10,214 nucleotides of DNA from Anaerolineales bacterium Chloro_02 (lineage in GTDB: Bacteria; Chloroflexota; Anaerolineae; Anaerolineales; Anaerolineaceae). Location of the stretch: the NCBI GenBank assembly GCA_001603765.1, contig LUZV01000045.1:1-10214 (forward strand). The letters are read 5' to 3'. The notes below the pieces were generated by a model. That model had not been told where the DNA came from. It was given only the letters and a program-made list of their open reading frames with translations, and ran no database searches. How positions within the stretch are numbered: the stretch's first letter is position 1; each line of letters starts with the position of its first letter. This document shows, one piece after another, positions 1-6,676 of the stretch. A program made the translations under genes and the position numbers.

Positions 1-13
1 AGATAGCACTCAT
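1..13 (-). CDS. 5' end of a truncated gene (starts MSAI, runs out of the window)
   Basis: On the minus strand an ATG at 13-11 follows a GGAGG ribosome binding site (20-24) with an ideal 6-base spacer, and a strong promoter lies 50-85 bases further upstream. Only the codons for Met-Ser-Ala-Ile are inside the window, so the product cannot be named. The call rests on the promoter, leader and ribosome binding site lining up, not on protein similarity. The preceding operon is closed by the terminator at 261-302, which fits an independent transcription unit starting here. Confidence 0.6.
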
Positions 14-19
14 ATAAGA

Positions 20-24
20 CCTCC
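20..24 (-). promoter_or_regulatory. Shine-Dalgarno site of the truncated left-edge gene
   Basis: GGAGG on the minus strand, separated by 6 bases from the ATG at 13-11. It is the main reason for calling a gene start at the edge of the window. Confidence 0.6.
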
Positions 25-69
25 ATTTTAACGTGCGAATAAATTCGAAATAAAAATAATGACAACTAA

Positions 70-98
70 ATAATAGCACTCAAGGAGATCAGAGTCAA
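70..98 (-). promoter_or_regulatory. Sigma-70-type promoter for the truncated left-edge gene
   Basis: On the minus strand a TTGACT -35 box (98-93, 5 of 6 to consensus) is followed by a 17-base spacer and a TATTAT -10 box (75-70, 5 of 6). Transcription would start near 62-63, giving a leader of about 50 bases before the ATG at 13. The sequence GAGTGCTAT (81-73 on the minus strand) overlaps the spacer and the -10 and recurs at the start codon of the gene, so the promoter may carry an operator. Confidence 0.7.
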
Positions 99-108
99 AG
101 ATTTTTTC

Positions 109-128
109 GATTTCTGATGATTTCTGAC
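109..128. repeat. Two-copy tandem repeat of a 10-base unit
   Basis: GATTTCTGAT at 109-118 is followed directly by GATTTCTGAC at 119-128. It lies just upstream of the left-edge promoter, in the 14-328 intergenic stretch. Too short to assign a function. It could be an upstream regulatory site or chance in AT-rich DNA. Confidence 0.35.
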
Positions 129-260
129 GAAGTTCATACAAAGTTCCATAAAACCACCTGCCAGATATAACTTTGAGATGCAAGGGTTCAGGCATCCAAA
201 TCAAGGGAAGCTGTCTCTTCCTTGCCTGTGATGAACATGCACTACAGGAGTTCGGGAACT

Positions 261-302
261 AAAAAAACGATGGCAAGAGACAATATTTCAACTCTGCCAT
301 CG
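261..302 (-). terminator. Intrinsic terminator of the amidase-lipoprotein unit
   Basis: Read on the minus strand, CGATGGCAGAG (302-292) pairs with CTCTTGCCATCG (279-268), with one bulged base and a 12-base loop, and is followed at once by seven Ts (267-261). It begins 27 bases after the lipoprotein stop codon at 329-331. Stem, loop, T-tract and position are all as expected for Rho-independent termination of the leftward transcript. Confidence 0.87.
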
Positions 303-328
303 GGATTTTACACCCTGGACCACCCAAA

Positions 329-1540
329 TCATTCCTGTGAGATCAGGAAAGCAGGGCTTATACAATCAGGTGGACTACAATGCTTAGGGAATCCATCTGG
401 CAAGCTGTATTCATAAAATTGTTTTCCCGAATTATCAAGAACAGTCAGCGTTTCCTTATCCATCAAAATCCAGTAATCACCATTTGTTCCATGCCAATTC
501 TTAAAGAGATTGGGGAAAGCATAAGATGGAAACTCGATCAGATCAGAACCATCTGAGTAGCGCCGAATGATATCGAACCCACACGACTCTATAGGTTGAT
601 TAGAGGAGTAAAACGCCCCAGAAGAAGTGATCAACGTATTTAAGCAGCAAGTTTGTTCACTGCTCACAACTTCCCCATTAACAGTATCCCGGAGCTCAAG
701 AATAGAATATCCACTTTTTTCATCCTTTCGGTATTGTGTATAACATAGGAGCACATGTTTGGAGGAAGTATCAACACCCAAAACATGAGTCCCCAGCCGG
801 TCATCGGGATTATTGGTAGGGGAATAATCCGGGTTGCTGTAAGGAATTTCCAATTTTCCTTCGTAGGTTTCACCGGTGTTCACGTTATAGGTTCGATAGA
901 AGGCGTATAGTTTATCGTATTCACGAAGCGGTTGGCTGGCAATCCACACCAAACTTTTTTCAGTTTCGTTTGCCAAGCCCATGAATCCTAGACCTGGATT
1001 CCCATCAGGCAACTTATTGATAGCTGGTTGTTCTTCAATGCTCATGTCGGTGCTGACAATCAAGAGGTATTCCTTATAGATAAACAGGCGATTGCCGATC
1101 CAAACAGAATCAACAGTTGAACCAATATTAGGAACGTTTATCGTTTCGAGGCTACCATCAAAACTCAATTTGGAGAAGAGCGTTGAGTGAGCGCCATAGA
1201 GCAAATAAACATTGCCTTCCTGGTCTATCGCAGGCAGAGCCTTTAGCACAGTTCCTTTTTTAACGGGAATTGCGGCATAATCGTGATCTCCAGTTATGTC
1301 AACCGTAATAATCTCAGTGTCAGAAGACCATTGGTTTTTCACATAACTGACTGTAACAGGTGGATTGAATTCCTGTCGGTTTTCAGTTAATTCTTGAGTT
1401 GTCGTTTTTTCCGGGTTAATTACCTGAGTGCCCTCCACAGTAGTAGTAGAAGCAATTGGATTCTCCTGCTGGATTGGAGCACAAGCTGTGAGAAGGGTAA
1501 TCGAAGCAAGAAACAAAGAGAGACCATTTCTTTTCATCAT
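329..1540 (-). CDS. Predicted lipoprotein of unknown function
   Basis: A 403-residue exported protein. The N-terminus has Lys-Arg at 3-4, a hydrophobic stretch and the lipobox LTAC (17-20), so Cys20 should be lipidated and the mature protein held on the outer face of the membrane. Residues 21-60 are a polar, Thr/Gln/Glu-rich linker. The remainder has recurring patterns such as GNVYLLY (109-115), GNRLFIY (149-155) and DYWILMD (355-361), which are common in beta-propeller-like proteins, but no blade repeat is clear enough to name a family. Cysteines at 266, 298, 299, 320, 388 and 393 might form disulfides. The start ATG at 1540-1538 has GAGGAA 6 bases upstream; a second ATG follows directly. 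It lies 40 bases downstream of the amidase-domain gene on the same strand and the pair ends at the terminator at 261-302, so the two are probably co-transcribed. I do not recognise a specific function. Confidence 0.85.
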   Translation of the reverse strand: MMKRNGLSLFLASITLLTACAPIQQENPIASTTTVEGTQVINPEKTTTQELTENRQEFNPPVTVSYVKNQWSSDTEIITVDITGDHDYAAIPVKKGTVLKALPAIDQEGNVYLLYGAHSTLFSKLSFDGSLETINVPNIGSTVDSVWIGNRLFIYKEYLLIVSTDMSIEEQPAINKLPDGNPGLGFMGLANETEKSLVWIASQPLREYDKLYAFYRTYNVNTGETYEGKLEIPYSNPDYSPTNNPDDRLGTHVLGVDTSSKHVLLCYTQYRKDEKSGYSILELRDTVNGEVVSSEQTCCLNTLITSSGAFYSSNQPIESCGFDIIRRYSDGSDLIEFPSYAFPNLFKNWHGTNGDYWILMDKETLTVLDNSGKQFYEYSLPDGFPKHCSPPDCISPAFLISQE

Positions 1541-1580
1541 TGATTCTTCCTCAGTTCTTAGCCCTACCCAGGCATGACCC

Positions 1581-2780
1581 CTAATAAAGATTTATACATC
1601 TTGATAATACAGATTGCCAGGGGTAATCTTTTCGATCGGCGGTATGCCCACTATAACGCAATGGATTAAGTCCAGTTACCATGACCACATGTTCGTCAGG
1701 TACAAAACCGAGATCACCCAATCCAATTGTGCTGCAACTAGCAAAGTAACCAAGGTCATGGTTGATTACATAGTTTTGGAGAGGAGAGACGTTTTTCCAA
1801 GCATCTAGGTAAGGCTGCCATGTGGAACTGGTCGGTGTACCACCATAACGCATTGCTTGTGAAACATAATTTGCGCAATCACGACAGTCATCTGCCCAAC
1901 CATAATTTGGGTTCCATTTACTTTTATTCCGGAGAACACCACAAAGCTTTTCATAGGTAGGTCCTACCCAGGTTCTGGCATAAGTAGCAGCATTCGACCC
2001 TGAATACTGGATGATGTTATCAGAATTGATGCTTCCTGAAGGAGCTACATTTAGATCCTCCAGGATTTGTTGGGCTAAATCCTCTACTGAGATTGAATAA
2101 ATCTCGTAGTCAACCATGTTGGTAAAATCTGGCTCAACGCGCTTTGCTTTGCCATCAACCCATTCAACCGTATCCGTTCCAGGATCATCATTTGCTTCAC
2201 TCGTGAATGAATCGGAGACAAGTTGGCCGGTCTGCGGGTTGAATGTAACCTTATGCAGGTTTATGATCGTGATCTCAAAGGTGTTTGCGTCTATCGACTC
2301 TTGCACAGCGGAACGAATCTCTTCCGCTGTTTGTTCAAGGTAATGGCTAATATCTGTATCCTTTGCCATCTTAGCAGCCAGAAGGTAGGCTTTGTAAACA
2401 GGGTAATCCTCAGCAACCTGTAATATCGGTTTTCCGGTTAAGGTAACCGTTTCCTGCACCTGGTAGGTGTTTTCGGAGAGTTCGATCGCTGTCGTTGGTT
2501 CAAAATCTGTTGAAATATTCAAAAGCTTTGAATGCAACCCCAACTGGAAGTAGCGCGCATAAAAGAGCTTTCTCTCAACAATTAGGTTGTGAATCTGATC
2601 TGAGAGATTATTATCCTTTTGATACAACTTGACCCCCATTGCAGAGGAGTATGTATTCAGTGCTTTCTCAATTTGTTGTAAACGTTGATCGTGTTGATTG
2701 TTTGCTTGGGTACCCGATGCACCAAAAAGCATCATTAACGCCATTACAAATGCCATTGACTTTAAGATTTGTTTTTTCAT
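1581..2780 (-). CDS. Secreted protein with C-terminal cysteine amidase domain (Amidase_6 type)
   Basis: A 399-residue exported protein. Residues 1-26 are a signal peptide (KK at 2-3, hydrophobic core to about 20, plausible cleavage after TQA at 24-26). Residues 30-240 are a mixed alpha/beta region without a clear family. Residues about 260-398 match the pattern of the putative amidase domain family (Amidase_6): aromatic-rich start YART-W (267-271), DCANYVSQAMRYGG (301-314) with the likely nucleophile Cys302, then EHVVMVTG (363-370) with His364, and a YSGHTADR segment (376-383). In known members this fold resembles papain-like NlpC/P60 peptidases and is thought to act on cell-wall or other amide bonds; the substrate here is unknown. 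Cys299 close to Cys302 is an extra cysteine. The ATG at 2780 has GGGAG 6 bases upstream. It is the first gene of a two-gene unit with the lipoprotein, and base composition is lower in GC than the housekeeping genes to the right. Confidence 0.85.
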   Translation of the reverse strand: MKKQILKSMAFVMALMMLFGASGTQANNQHDQRLQQIEKALNTYSSAMGVKLYQKDNNLSDQIHNLIVERKLFYARYFQLGLHSKLLNISTDFEPTTAIELSENTYQVQETVTLTGKPILQVAEDYPVYKAYLLAAKMAKDTDISHYLEQTAEEIRSAVQESIDANTFEITIINLHKVTFNPQTGQLVSDSFTSEANDDPGTDTVEWVDGKAKRVEPDFTNMVDYEIYSISVEDLAQQILEDLNVAPSGSINSDNIIQYSGSNAATYARTWVGPTYEKLCGVLRNKSKWNPNYGWADDCRDCANYVSQAMRYGGTPTSSTWQPYLDAWKNVSPLQNYVINHDLGYFASCSTIGLGDLGFVPDEHVVMVTGLNPLRYSGHTADRKDYPWQSVLSRCINLY

Positions 2781-2786
2781 CCTTTG

Positions 2787-2791
2787 CTCCC
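2787..2791 (-). promoter_or_regulatory. Shine-Dalgarno site of the amidase-domain gene
   Basis: GGGAG on the minus strand, 6 bases upstream of the ATG at 2780-2778. It supports this start over the internal Met9. Confidence 0.6.
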
Positions 2792-2820
2792 TTCAAAGCA
2801 AAAAATGACCTCTCACGATC

Positions 2821-2826
2821 ATTTTA
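2821..2826 (-). promoter_or_regulatory. Candidate -10 box for the amidase-lipoprotein unit
   Basis: TAAAAT on the minus strand (5 of 6 to TATAAT), about 40 bases upstream of the amidase start codon, in AT-rich sequence. No convincing -35 hexamer is found 16-18 bases further up, so this is only a candidate. A promoter somewhere in 2800-3060 is expected because the next gene upstream (ending at 3069) is almost 290 bases away. Confidence 0.25.
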
Positions 2827-3068
2827 CTACATACCGAAGAACTGGGTTTTATTACACCGCGATAAACCCTACATAAATTCGAGACAAGGTAAGTCCTTAC
2901 TTTTAGTCTACGAATTCCTCTGCCTGTTCTGCCGCTATCCTCATGGAGGAACTTTACATAATATCAGGACGTCAGGCAGGTACTCAGGCAAAGCTGAAGA
3001 CAATCATTCCATTGACAGTGATCTCTGAGAATCAAATAATGCCAAGGGTAACTGAAATTGTGAAGAAG

Positions 3069-3371
3069 CTAAGCAGGCTGGTCGCTATGAGGTTGAGATT
3101 TGGCGGACTTCCGCCCCGAAGCTTTTGTCCCGGTGGGAGGATAATTGGGCTTTGTTGCCGTTGTCAGCAGCCGGTGTAAGTTAACCAATGACGTTGGGTC
3201 ATAGATCGTAAATCCACAAACATCGCAAATCCAGGCGGGGAAGTCTGGCATTACCAGCCGCTTATTATTCGTCCAGGTAGAAAAAGTTCGTTGACCGGGT
3301 TGGATCCGCCCGAAATAACATTGAGGGCAGACTTCGGGGATTTCTACGAAAGGTTTTTTGTTTGGTGTCAT
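3069..3371 (-). CDS. Small YgiT-type zinc-ribbon protein
   Basis: A 100-residue protein with four cysteines in two CxxC pairs, CPQC (15-18) and CDVC (49-52), the second followed by GF. The 30-residue spacing, the FSTW (30-33) strand between the pairs and the P-x-x-x-C-D-x-C-G ending match the YgiT-type (MqsA N-terminal-like) zinc finger, which binds one zinc ion. Residues 74-100 are a basic, Pro/Ser/Lys-rich tail that is probably disordered. No helix-turn-helix domain follows, so it is not a full MqsA antitoxin, and no MqsR-type toxin gene adjoins it. It starts 13 bases after lepB ends, with only a weak ribosome binding site (AAGAG, about 10 bases before the ATG), which points to co-transcription and perhaps translational coupling with lepB. 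Its role is unknown; DNA, RNA or protein binding are all possible. Confidence 0.75.
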   Translation of the reverse strand: MTPNKKPFVEIPEVCPQCYFGRIQPGQRTFSTWTNNKRLVMPDFPAWICDVCGFTIYDPTSLVNLHRLLTTATKPNYPPTGTKASGRKSAKSQPHSDQPA

Positions 3372-3384
3372 CTTATAAGGGCTC

Positions 3385-3996
3385 TTATGGTGCGGCTTGA
3401 ACCAGATTTGGGCTGGTCAGAAGGCGAATACGGTCGAGGGGCCAATAGATGACGACGGCTTTCCCAACCACCCAATTTTGATGAACGAAACCCCAGTCGT
3501 GCGAATCGGAAGAGTGGTTGCGGTTGTCGCCGAGCACAAACAAATCTCCTTCGGGCACGGTCCAGACGCCGGCATAGTTGGGCAGGTCGGCAAGGTAAGG
3601 TTCAGTAATTACCTGCCCGTTAATCCGCACAACACCACCGCTAACCTCCACCCGGTCTCCAGGGAGACCAATCACGCGTTTGATGTAGTCTTCGTTCATC
3701 GTCCCCTGGTAATGAAAGACGATGATATCGCCGCGTTTGGGGGAACCGAGCTTGTATGCCATTTTGTTGACCACCAGCAGGTTGCCTTCCTTTAGCGTTG
3801 GCTGCATGCTGATGTTGTAAACGCGCACGCGCGAGGTGATGGTGTTGAGAATCAGGAATAAGACCACCGCCATCAGGATGGTCTCAAGCATATCCCGCCA
3901 AAAGCCGCGGGATTTACTCTCTGGCGCTGGCTCAGGGGCGGGCTGAAGTTCTATTGGTTTGGTTTCGTTTTGTTCCACAAAGTTCCATTCTATCAC
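3385..3996 (-). CDS. lepB: Signal peptidase I
   Basis: A 203-residue membrane serine protease that cleaves signal peptides from exported proteins on the outer face of the membrane. A Glu/Pro-rich cytoplasmic tail (1-33) precedes one membrane segment (about 36-53). The catalytic Ser63 sits in NISMQPTL (61-68), the general base Lys106 in YIKRVIGLPGD (104-114), and the conserved GDNRNHSSDSHDWGFV block at 156-171. This is the single-anchor S26 type usual in Gram-positive bacteria and relatives, and the length is normal. The first possible start in the frame is a GTG at 3996-3994; a TAA lies eight codons upstream, and no Shine-Dalgarno site is visible. Another GTG is codon 7. It lies 42 bases after der and 13 bases before the zinc-ribbon gene. 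The two secreted proteins encoded to the left would be typical targets of export machinery, though the lipoprotein would need signal peptidase II instead. Confidence 0.95.
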   Translation of the reverse strand: MIEWNFVEQNETKPIELQPAPEPAPESKSRGFWRDMLETILMAVVLFLILNTITSRVRVYNISMQPTLKEGNLLVVNKMAYKLGSPKRGDIIVFHYQGTMNEDYIKRVIGLPGDRVEVSGGVVRINGQVITEPYLADLPNYAGVWTVPEGDLFVLGDNRNHSSDSHDWGFVHQNWVVGKAVVIYWPLDRIRLLTSPNLVQAAP

Positions 3997-4016
3997 GCCG
4001 CGGCGCGAACGTTGAT

Positions 4017-4022
4017 ATTATA
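4017..4022 (-). promoter_or_regulatory. Candidate internal -10 box upstream of lepB
   Basis: A perfect TATAAT on the minus strand in the 42-base gap between der and lepB, 20 bases before the GTG start. A transcript from it would begin near 4010 and have a leader of only about 13 bases. There is no recognisable -35 box or TGn extension, so it may be chance. Confidence 0.3.
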
Positions 4023-4038
4023 AATCAATCCCGCTTTT

Positions 4039-5424
4039 CTATTCGTCTGAGCTTTTACGCTCGCGCTTTTTCAGCACAATTTGAATTGGCGTGCCGGTAA
4101 AGGGAATTTCTTTGCGGATCTGGTTTTCCAGGAAGCGGATGTAAGTAAAGTGACCGAGGGTTGGGTCGTTGCAGTAAAGCAAAAACGTTGGCGGTTCTGT
4201 TTTCACCTGGGTTCCGTAATAAATCCTGAAGGGTTTGCCTGTTCCGGAGCTGAGCTGGTGCAAATCCTGCGCGTTGATCAGGATCCGGTTCAGCTGCGAT
4301 GTGGGGACCTTGCGCAGGCGTTCTTCTTGGACCTGGTTTACAAGGGGTAAGACCTGATGCACACGCTGCCCGCTTTTGGCGGAAAGGAACAGGATCGGGA
4401 TGTAGGGCAAAAAGTTGAGCTGCTGGCGGATCTGGCGTTCGAACTCGAGGCTCGTGTTGGTGTCTTTTTCGACCAGATCCCACTTGTTGACCACGAGGAT
4501 CACGCTCTTCCAGGCTTCGTTAATGTAGCCGGCGATATGCGTATCCTGCGCGGTGATGCCGGTGGTGGCATCCACCACCAATACAGCCACATCGCAGCGC
4601 TCAATCGCCTGCATCGCGCGCAAAACGGAATATTTTTCGACCCCAGGGATGATGGACCCGCGTTTGCGAATGCCAGCGGTATCGATCAGGATGTAGTCCT
4701 GCCCATTGACAGTAACCGGGGTATCAATGGCGTCGCGAGTGGTGCCTGGGATGTCGCTGACGATCGCGCGGTCTTTGCCGATCAGTTTGTTGAGCAGGCT
4801 GCTCTTGCCAGCGTTGGGCTTGCCAACAATGGCGACTTTAATGGCATTCACATCGTTTTCTTCTTCCACGGGGGTTGGAAAGTGAGACACAATTTCATCC
4901 AGAAGGTCACCGGTGCCAGTGCCGTGGATTGCTGAGATGGCGAACGGCTCGCCAATTCCCAGCGAATAGAAGTCCATGGCGTTAAGACGGGCGGTTTCGC
5001 TATCAGCTTTGTTGACGGCTAAAACGATCGGCGGGATCAGCTTTCCGTCTTGCTGGCGCTGACGGCGGCGCAGCATCGTCGCGACTTCCTGGTCTGCCTG
5101 GGTGACGCCGCTGAGGGCGTCTACCACCAGGACGACCACATCCGATTCTTCAATCGCAACTTCAACCTGGGCGCGAATATCGTCAATGAAGGGTGCTGAG
5201 CCGATTGAAAGCGGCGTTTGATCGCGCTGTTTGCTGGGGTCGAGACCGCCTGTGTCGACAACAAAGAAGTTATGCCCCGCCCAGTCCCCTTCAGCCACCA
5301 GCCGATCGCGCGTGGTGCCAGGAATGTCATCAATAATGGCAAGGCGCTGTTCCACCAGGCGGTTGAAAAGAGTACTTTTGCCCACGTTGGGTCTTCCGAC
5401 GAGCACAATGACCGGTTTATCCAT
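4039..5424 (-). CDS. der: Ribosome-assembly GTPase Der (EngA)
   Basis: A 461-residue double GTPase that helps mature the 50S ribosomal subunit. First G domain: P-loop GRPNVGKST (10-18), PGTTRD (35-40), DTGG (57-60), NKAD (138-141) and SAIHG (164-168). Second G domain: GKPNAGKSS (201-209), PGTTRD (226-231), DTAG (248-251), NKWD (313-316) and SAKSG (348-352). The C-terminal KH-like domain (about 355-450) has the usual PPTFLLYCND core (411-420) and a short basic tail. All nucleotide-binding motifs are intact. The first G domain is longer than in E. coli Der, with roughly 11 extra residues after DTGG and about 7 before NKAD. The ATG at 5424 follows AGGA with a 6-base T-rich spacer, 28 bases after ybbR. 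The gene belongs to the same leftward operon as cdaA-ybbR and lepB. Confidence 0.97.
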   Translation of the reverse strand: MDKPVIVLVGRPNVGKSTLFNRLVEQRLAIIDDIPGTTRDRLVAEGDWAGHNFFVVDTGGLDPSKQRDQTPLSIGSAPFIDDIRAQVEVAIEESDVVVLVVDALSGVTQADQEVATMLRRRQRQQDGKLIPPIVLAVNKADSETARLNAMDFYSLGIGEPFAISAIHGTGTGDLLDEIVSHFPTPVEEENDVNAIKVAIVGKPNAGKSSLLNKLIGKDRAIVSDIPGTTRDAIDTPVTVNGQDYILIDTAGIRKRGSIIPGVEKYSVLRAMQAIERCDVAVLVVDATTGITAQDTHIAGYINEAWKSVILVVNKWDLVEKDTNTSLEFERQIRQQLNFLPYIPILFLSAKSGQRVHQVLPLVNQVQEERLRKVPTSQLNRILINAQDLHQLSSGTGKPFRIYYGTQVKTEPPTFLLYCNDPTLGHFTYIRFLENQIRKEIPFTGTPIQIVLKKRERKSSDE

Positions 5425-5452
5425 AAAAAATCCTATTCATTTGGTTCTATTT

Positions 5453-6676
5453 CTATCTCGTGATAATCACTTCAATTAGCCCGGGCAAGGTAGAGTCAAT
5501 TCTCAGCTCTGGGCGGTTGAGCTCCACCTTGGGAACGAGCTGATAGGTGCCCTCCGTCAGACCGCTAAGATCCAACGAAACATGGACCGATGAAGTTCCA
5601 ATGTTTTCAAGCAGATTCATCGGACCCGAAATGTAAACATCCACGGTCAGCGGTGATAGTTTGGCTTGAAGACCTTTTGAGAGATTAATAATCGCGACGG
5701 GAACGCCGATTATTTGAGTTGAATTGTAGATTGCTTCCACTCCAACCGAAACCAACACCGATTGTTCGCCAATGACCACGATACCCTCTGGCAAATGAAG
5801 TCCAACGCGCGTTTCGAAGCTTTGCTGGGCGCCGTTCAGGTTCACCGGCTCGGTTTCGATGTACGCGGGCATGTTGAGAACCAGGTCAGGGTTGGAGGCA
5901 TAGACCGTCAATGTGGGCGGATTGACCACAATACCCGTCAGGTGGTAGCCCTGCGCGATTGAACCGCTGGTGACGATCTTGACGAACACATTACGATAGC
6001 CGACCAACTGCTCGACATCAATCTTGACCTCCACGCGATTGGGGCTCAACACAACGCCCTCAACCACTACGCCGGCGGCGTTGAGAGGCTTTAGGTCCAG
6101 TGTGCGGCTGATGTTTGACGTCAGCTCCGAAACGTTAATCGTCGCGGCAACCTCCACTACAGTCTCAACCGCTGATACTGGGCCAACCAGCTGAACCTCT
6201 TTCTGACTGAGGGTGATCTTGCGGGTCTGGTACCCTACCGGAAGGCTGCCAGTTTGAATCAGATTGATCGCGAGCGTCTTAGAAGCGACCTTCTCGAGCG
6301 AGATATCGATCATGGCAGGGGAGACTTCAACAACCTCAACTGGTTTTAATGCGACCTGAATGTCTGGCGCGAGGCTGTATTCGCCTGCCTCCAACCCGGA
6401 GAGATTGAGGCTGGCGGTAATCAGGCTGAGGTCATTATTCAACCGGGTATGCACCGAACGCGGCGCTTTAAGCGTTACTTTGACGGCTTCAGTCTGTTGG
6501 CGCGTGATCACCAGGTCTGGGTTTTGCCCCAGGATTTCGAGCTGGATCGGCGCTTCGTAGGTAATAGTCTGGTTAGGGTCGCTGGCAGTAACCGAAGAGA
6601 CCCAAACGATGATCGCTAAAACCAGGGCGGTCAGCAGGGTAGGCAGGAGTTTGACGAATTTACGGAAGAGGTCCAT
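5453..6676 (-). CDS. ybbR: YbbR/CdaR-type regulator of the diadenylate cyclase
   Basis: A 407-residue protein with a short basic N-terminus, one membrane segment (about 10-30) and a long extracytoplasmic part made of four YbbR repeats, at about 38-128, 133-223, 228-315 and 320-406. Each repeat ends in a strand pattern such as VSPAMIDISLE (118-128), LSPNRVEVKID (210-220) and GLIEVIITR (399-407). In Firmicutes, the YbbR-repeat protein CdaR binds the c-di-AMP synthase CdaA in the membrane and modulates its activity; the adjacent cdaA here supports the same job. The ATG at 6676 lies inside the end of cdaA (17-base overlap) and has a strong AGGAGG 6 bases upstream, so translation is likely coupled. 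The protein is all beta beyond the anchor, with no enzyme motif. Confidence 0.93.
   Translation of the reverse strand: MDLFRKFVKLLPTLLTALVLAIIVWVSSVTASDPNQTITYEAPIQLEILGQNPDLVITRQQTEAVKVTLKAPRSVHTRLNNDLSLITASLNLSGLEAGEYSLAPDIQVALKPVEVVEVSPAMIDISLEKVASKTLAINLIQTGSLPVGYQTRKITLSQKEVQLVGPVSAVETVVEVAATINVSELTSNISRTLDLKPLNAAGVVVEGVVLSPNRVEVKIDVEQLVGYRNVFVKIVTSGSIAQGYHLTGIVVNPPTLTVYASNPDLVLNMPAYIETEPVNLNGAQQSFETRVGLHLPEGIVVIGEQSVLVSVGVEAIYNSTQIIGVPVAIINLSKGLQAKLSPLTVDVYISGPMNLLENIGTSSVHVSLDLSGLTEGTYQLVPKVELNRPELRIDSTLPGLIEVIITR

Larger units (their letters stand above)
14..328. other. Intergenic region between the lipoprotein gene and the left-edge gene
   Basis: This AT-rich stretch holds, from right to left on the minus strand, the terminator of the amidase-lipoprotein unit (302-261), an imperfect hairpin (202-224) without a T-tract, a short tandem repeat (109-128), and the promoter and ribosome binding site of the left-edge gene. 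The only open frame here on the plus strand (222-416) runs into the lipoprotein gene in antisense, has no ribosome binding site and is not considered a gene. Confidence 0.6.

Noticed and set aside
202..224. Imperfect hairpin (CAAGGGAAG / CTTCCTTG, 6-base loop) considered as a second terminator
   Set aside because: Neither strand has a T-tract after the stem, and the unit already ends at the stronger terminator at 261-302.
2889..2900. Inverted repeat GTAAG-TC-CTTAC upstream of the amidase gene
   Set aside because: The arms are only 5 bases with a 2-base loop, and no matching copy is seen elsewhere, so an operator role cannot be supported.
3102..3115. Perfect short inverted repeat GGCGGA-CT-TCCGCC
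   Set aside because: It lies inside the coding sequence for the zinc-ribbon protein tail, has a 2-base loop and no T-tract, so it is not a usable terminator.
2943..3179. 78-codon plus-strand open frame with an ATG next to GGAGG-like sequence
   Set aside because: The GGAGG lies after the ATG rather than before it, the second half is antisense to the zinc-ribbon gene, and the peptide matches no family I know.
3069..3371. Reading the zinc-ribbon gene as an MqsA antitoxin of a toxin-antitoxin pair
   Set aside because: It has no helix-turn-helix half, and neither neighbour is an MqsR-like or other small toxin gene.
4357..4935. 192-codon plus-strand open frame opposite der
   Set aside because: It is fully antisense to the conserved G-domain motifs of der, has no ribosome binding site and shows no recognisable domain.
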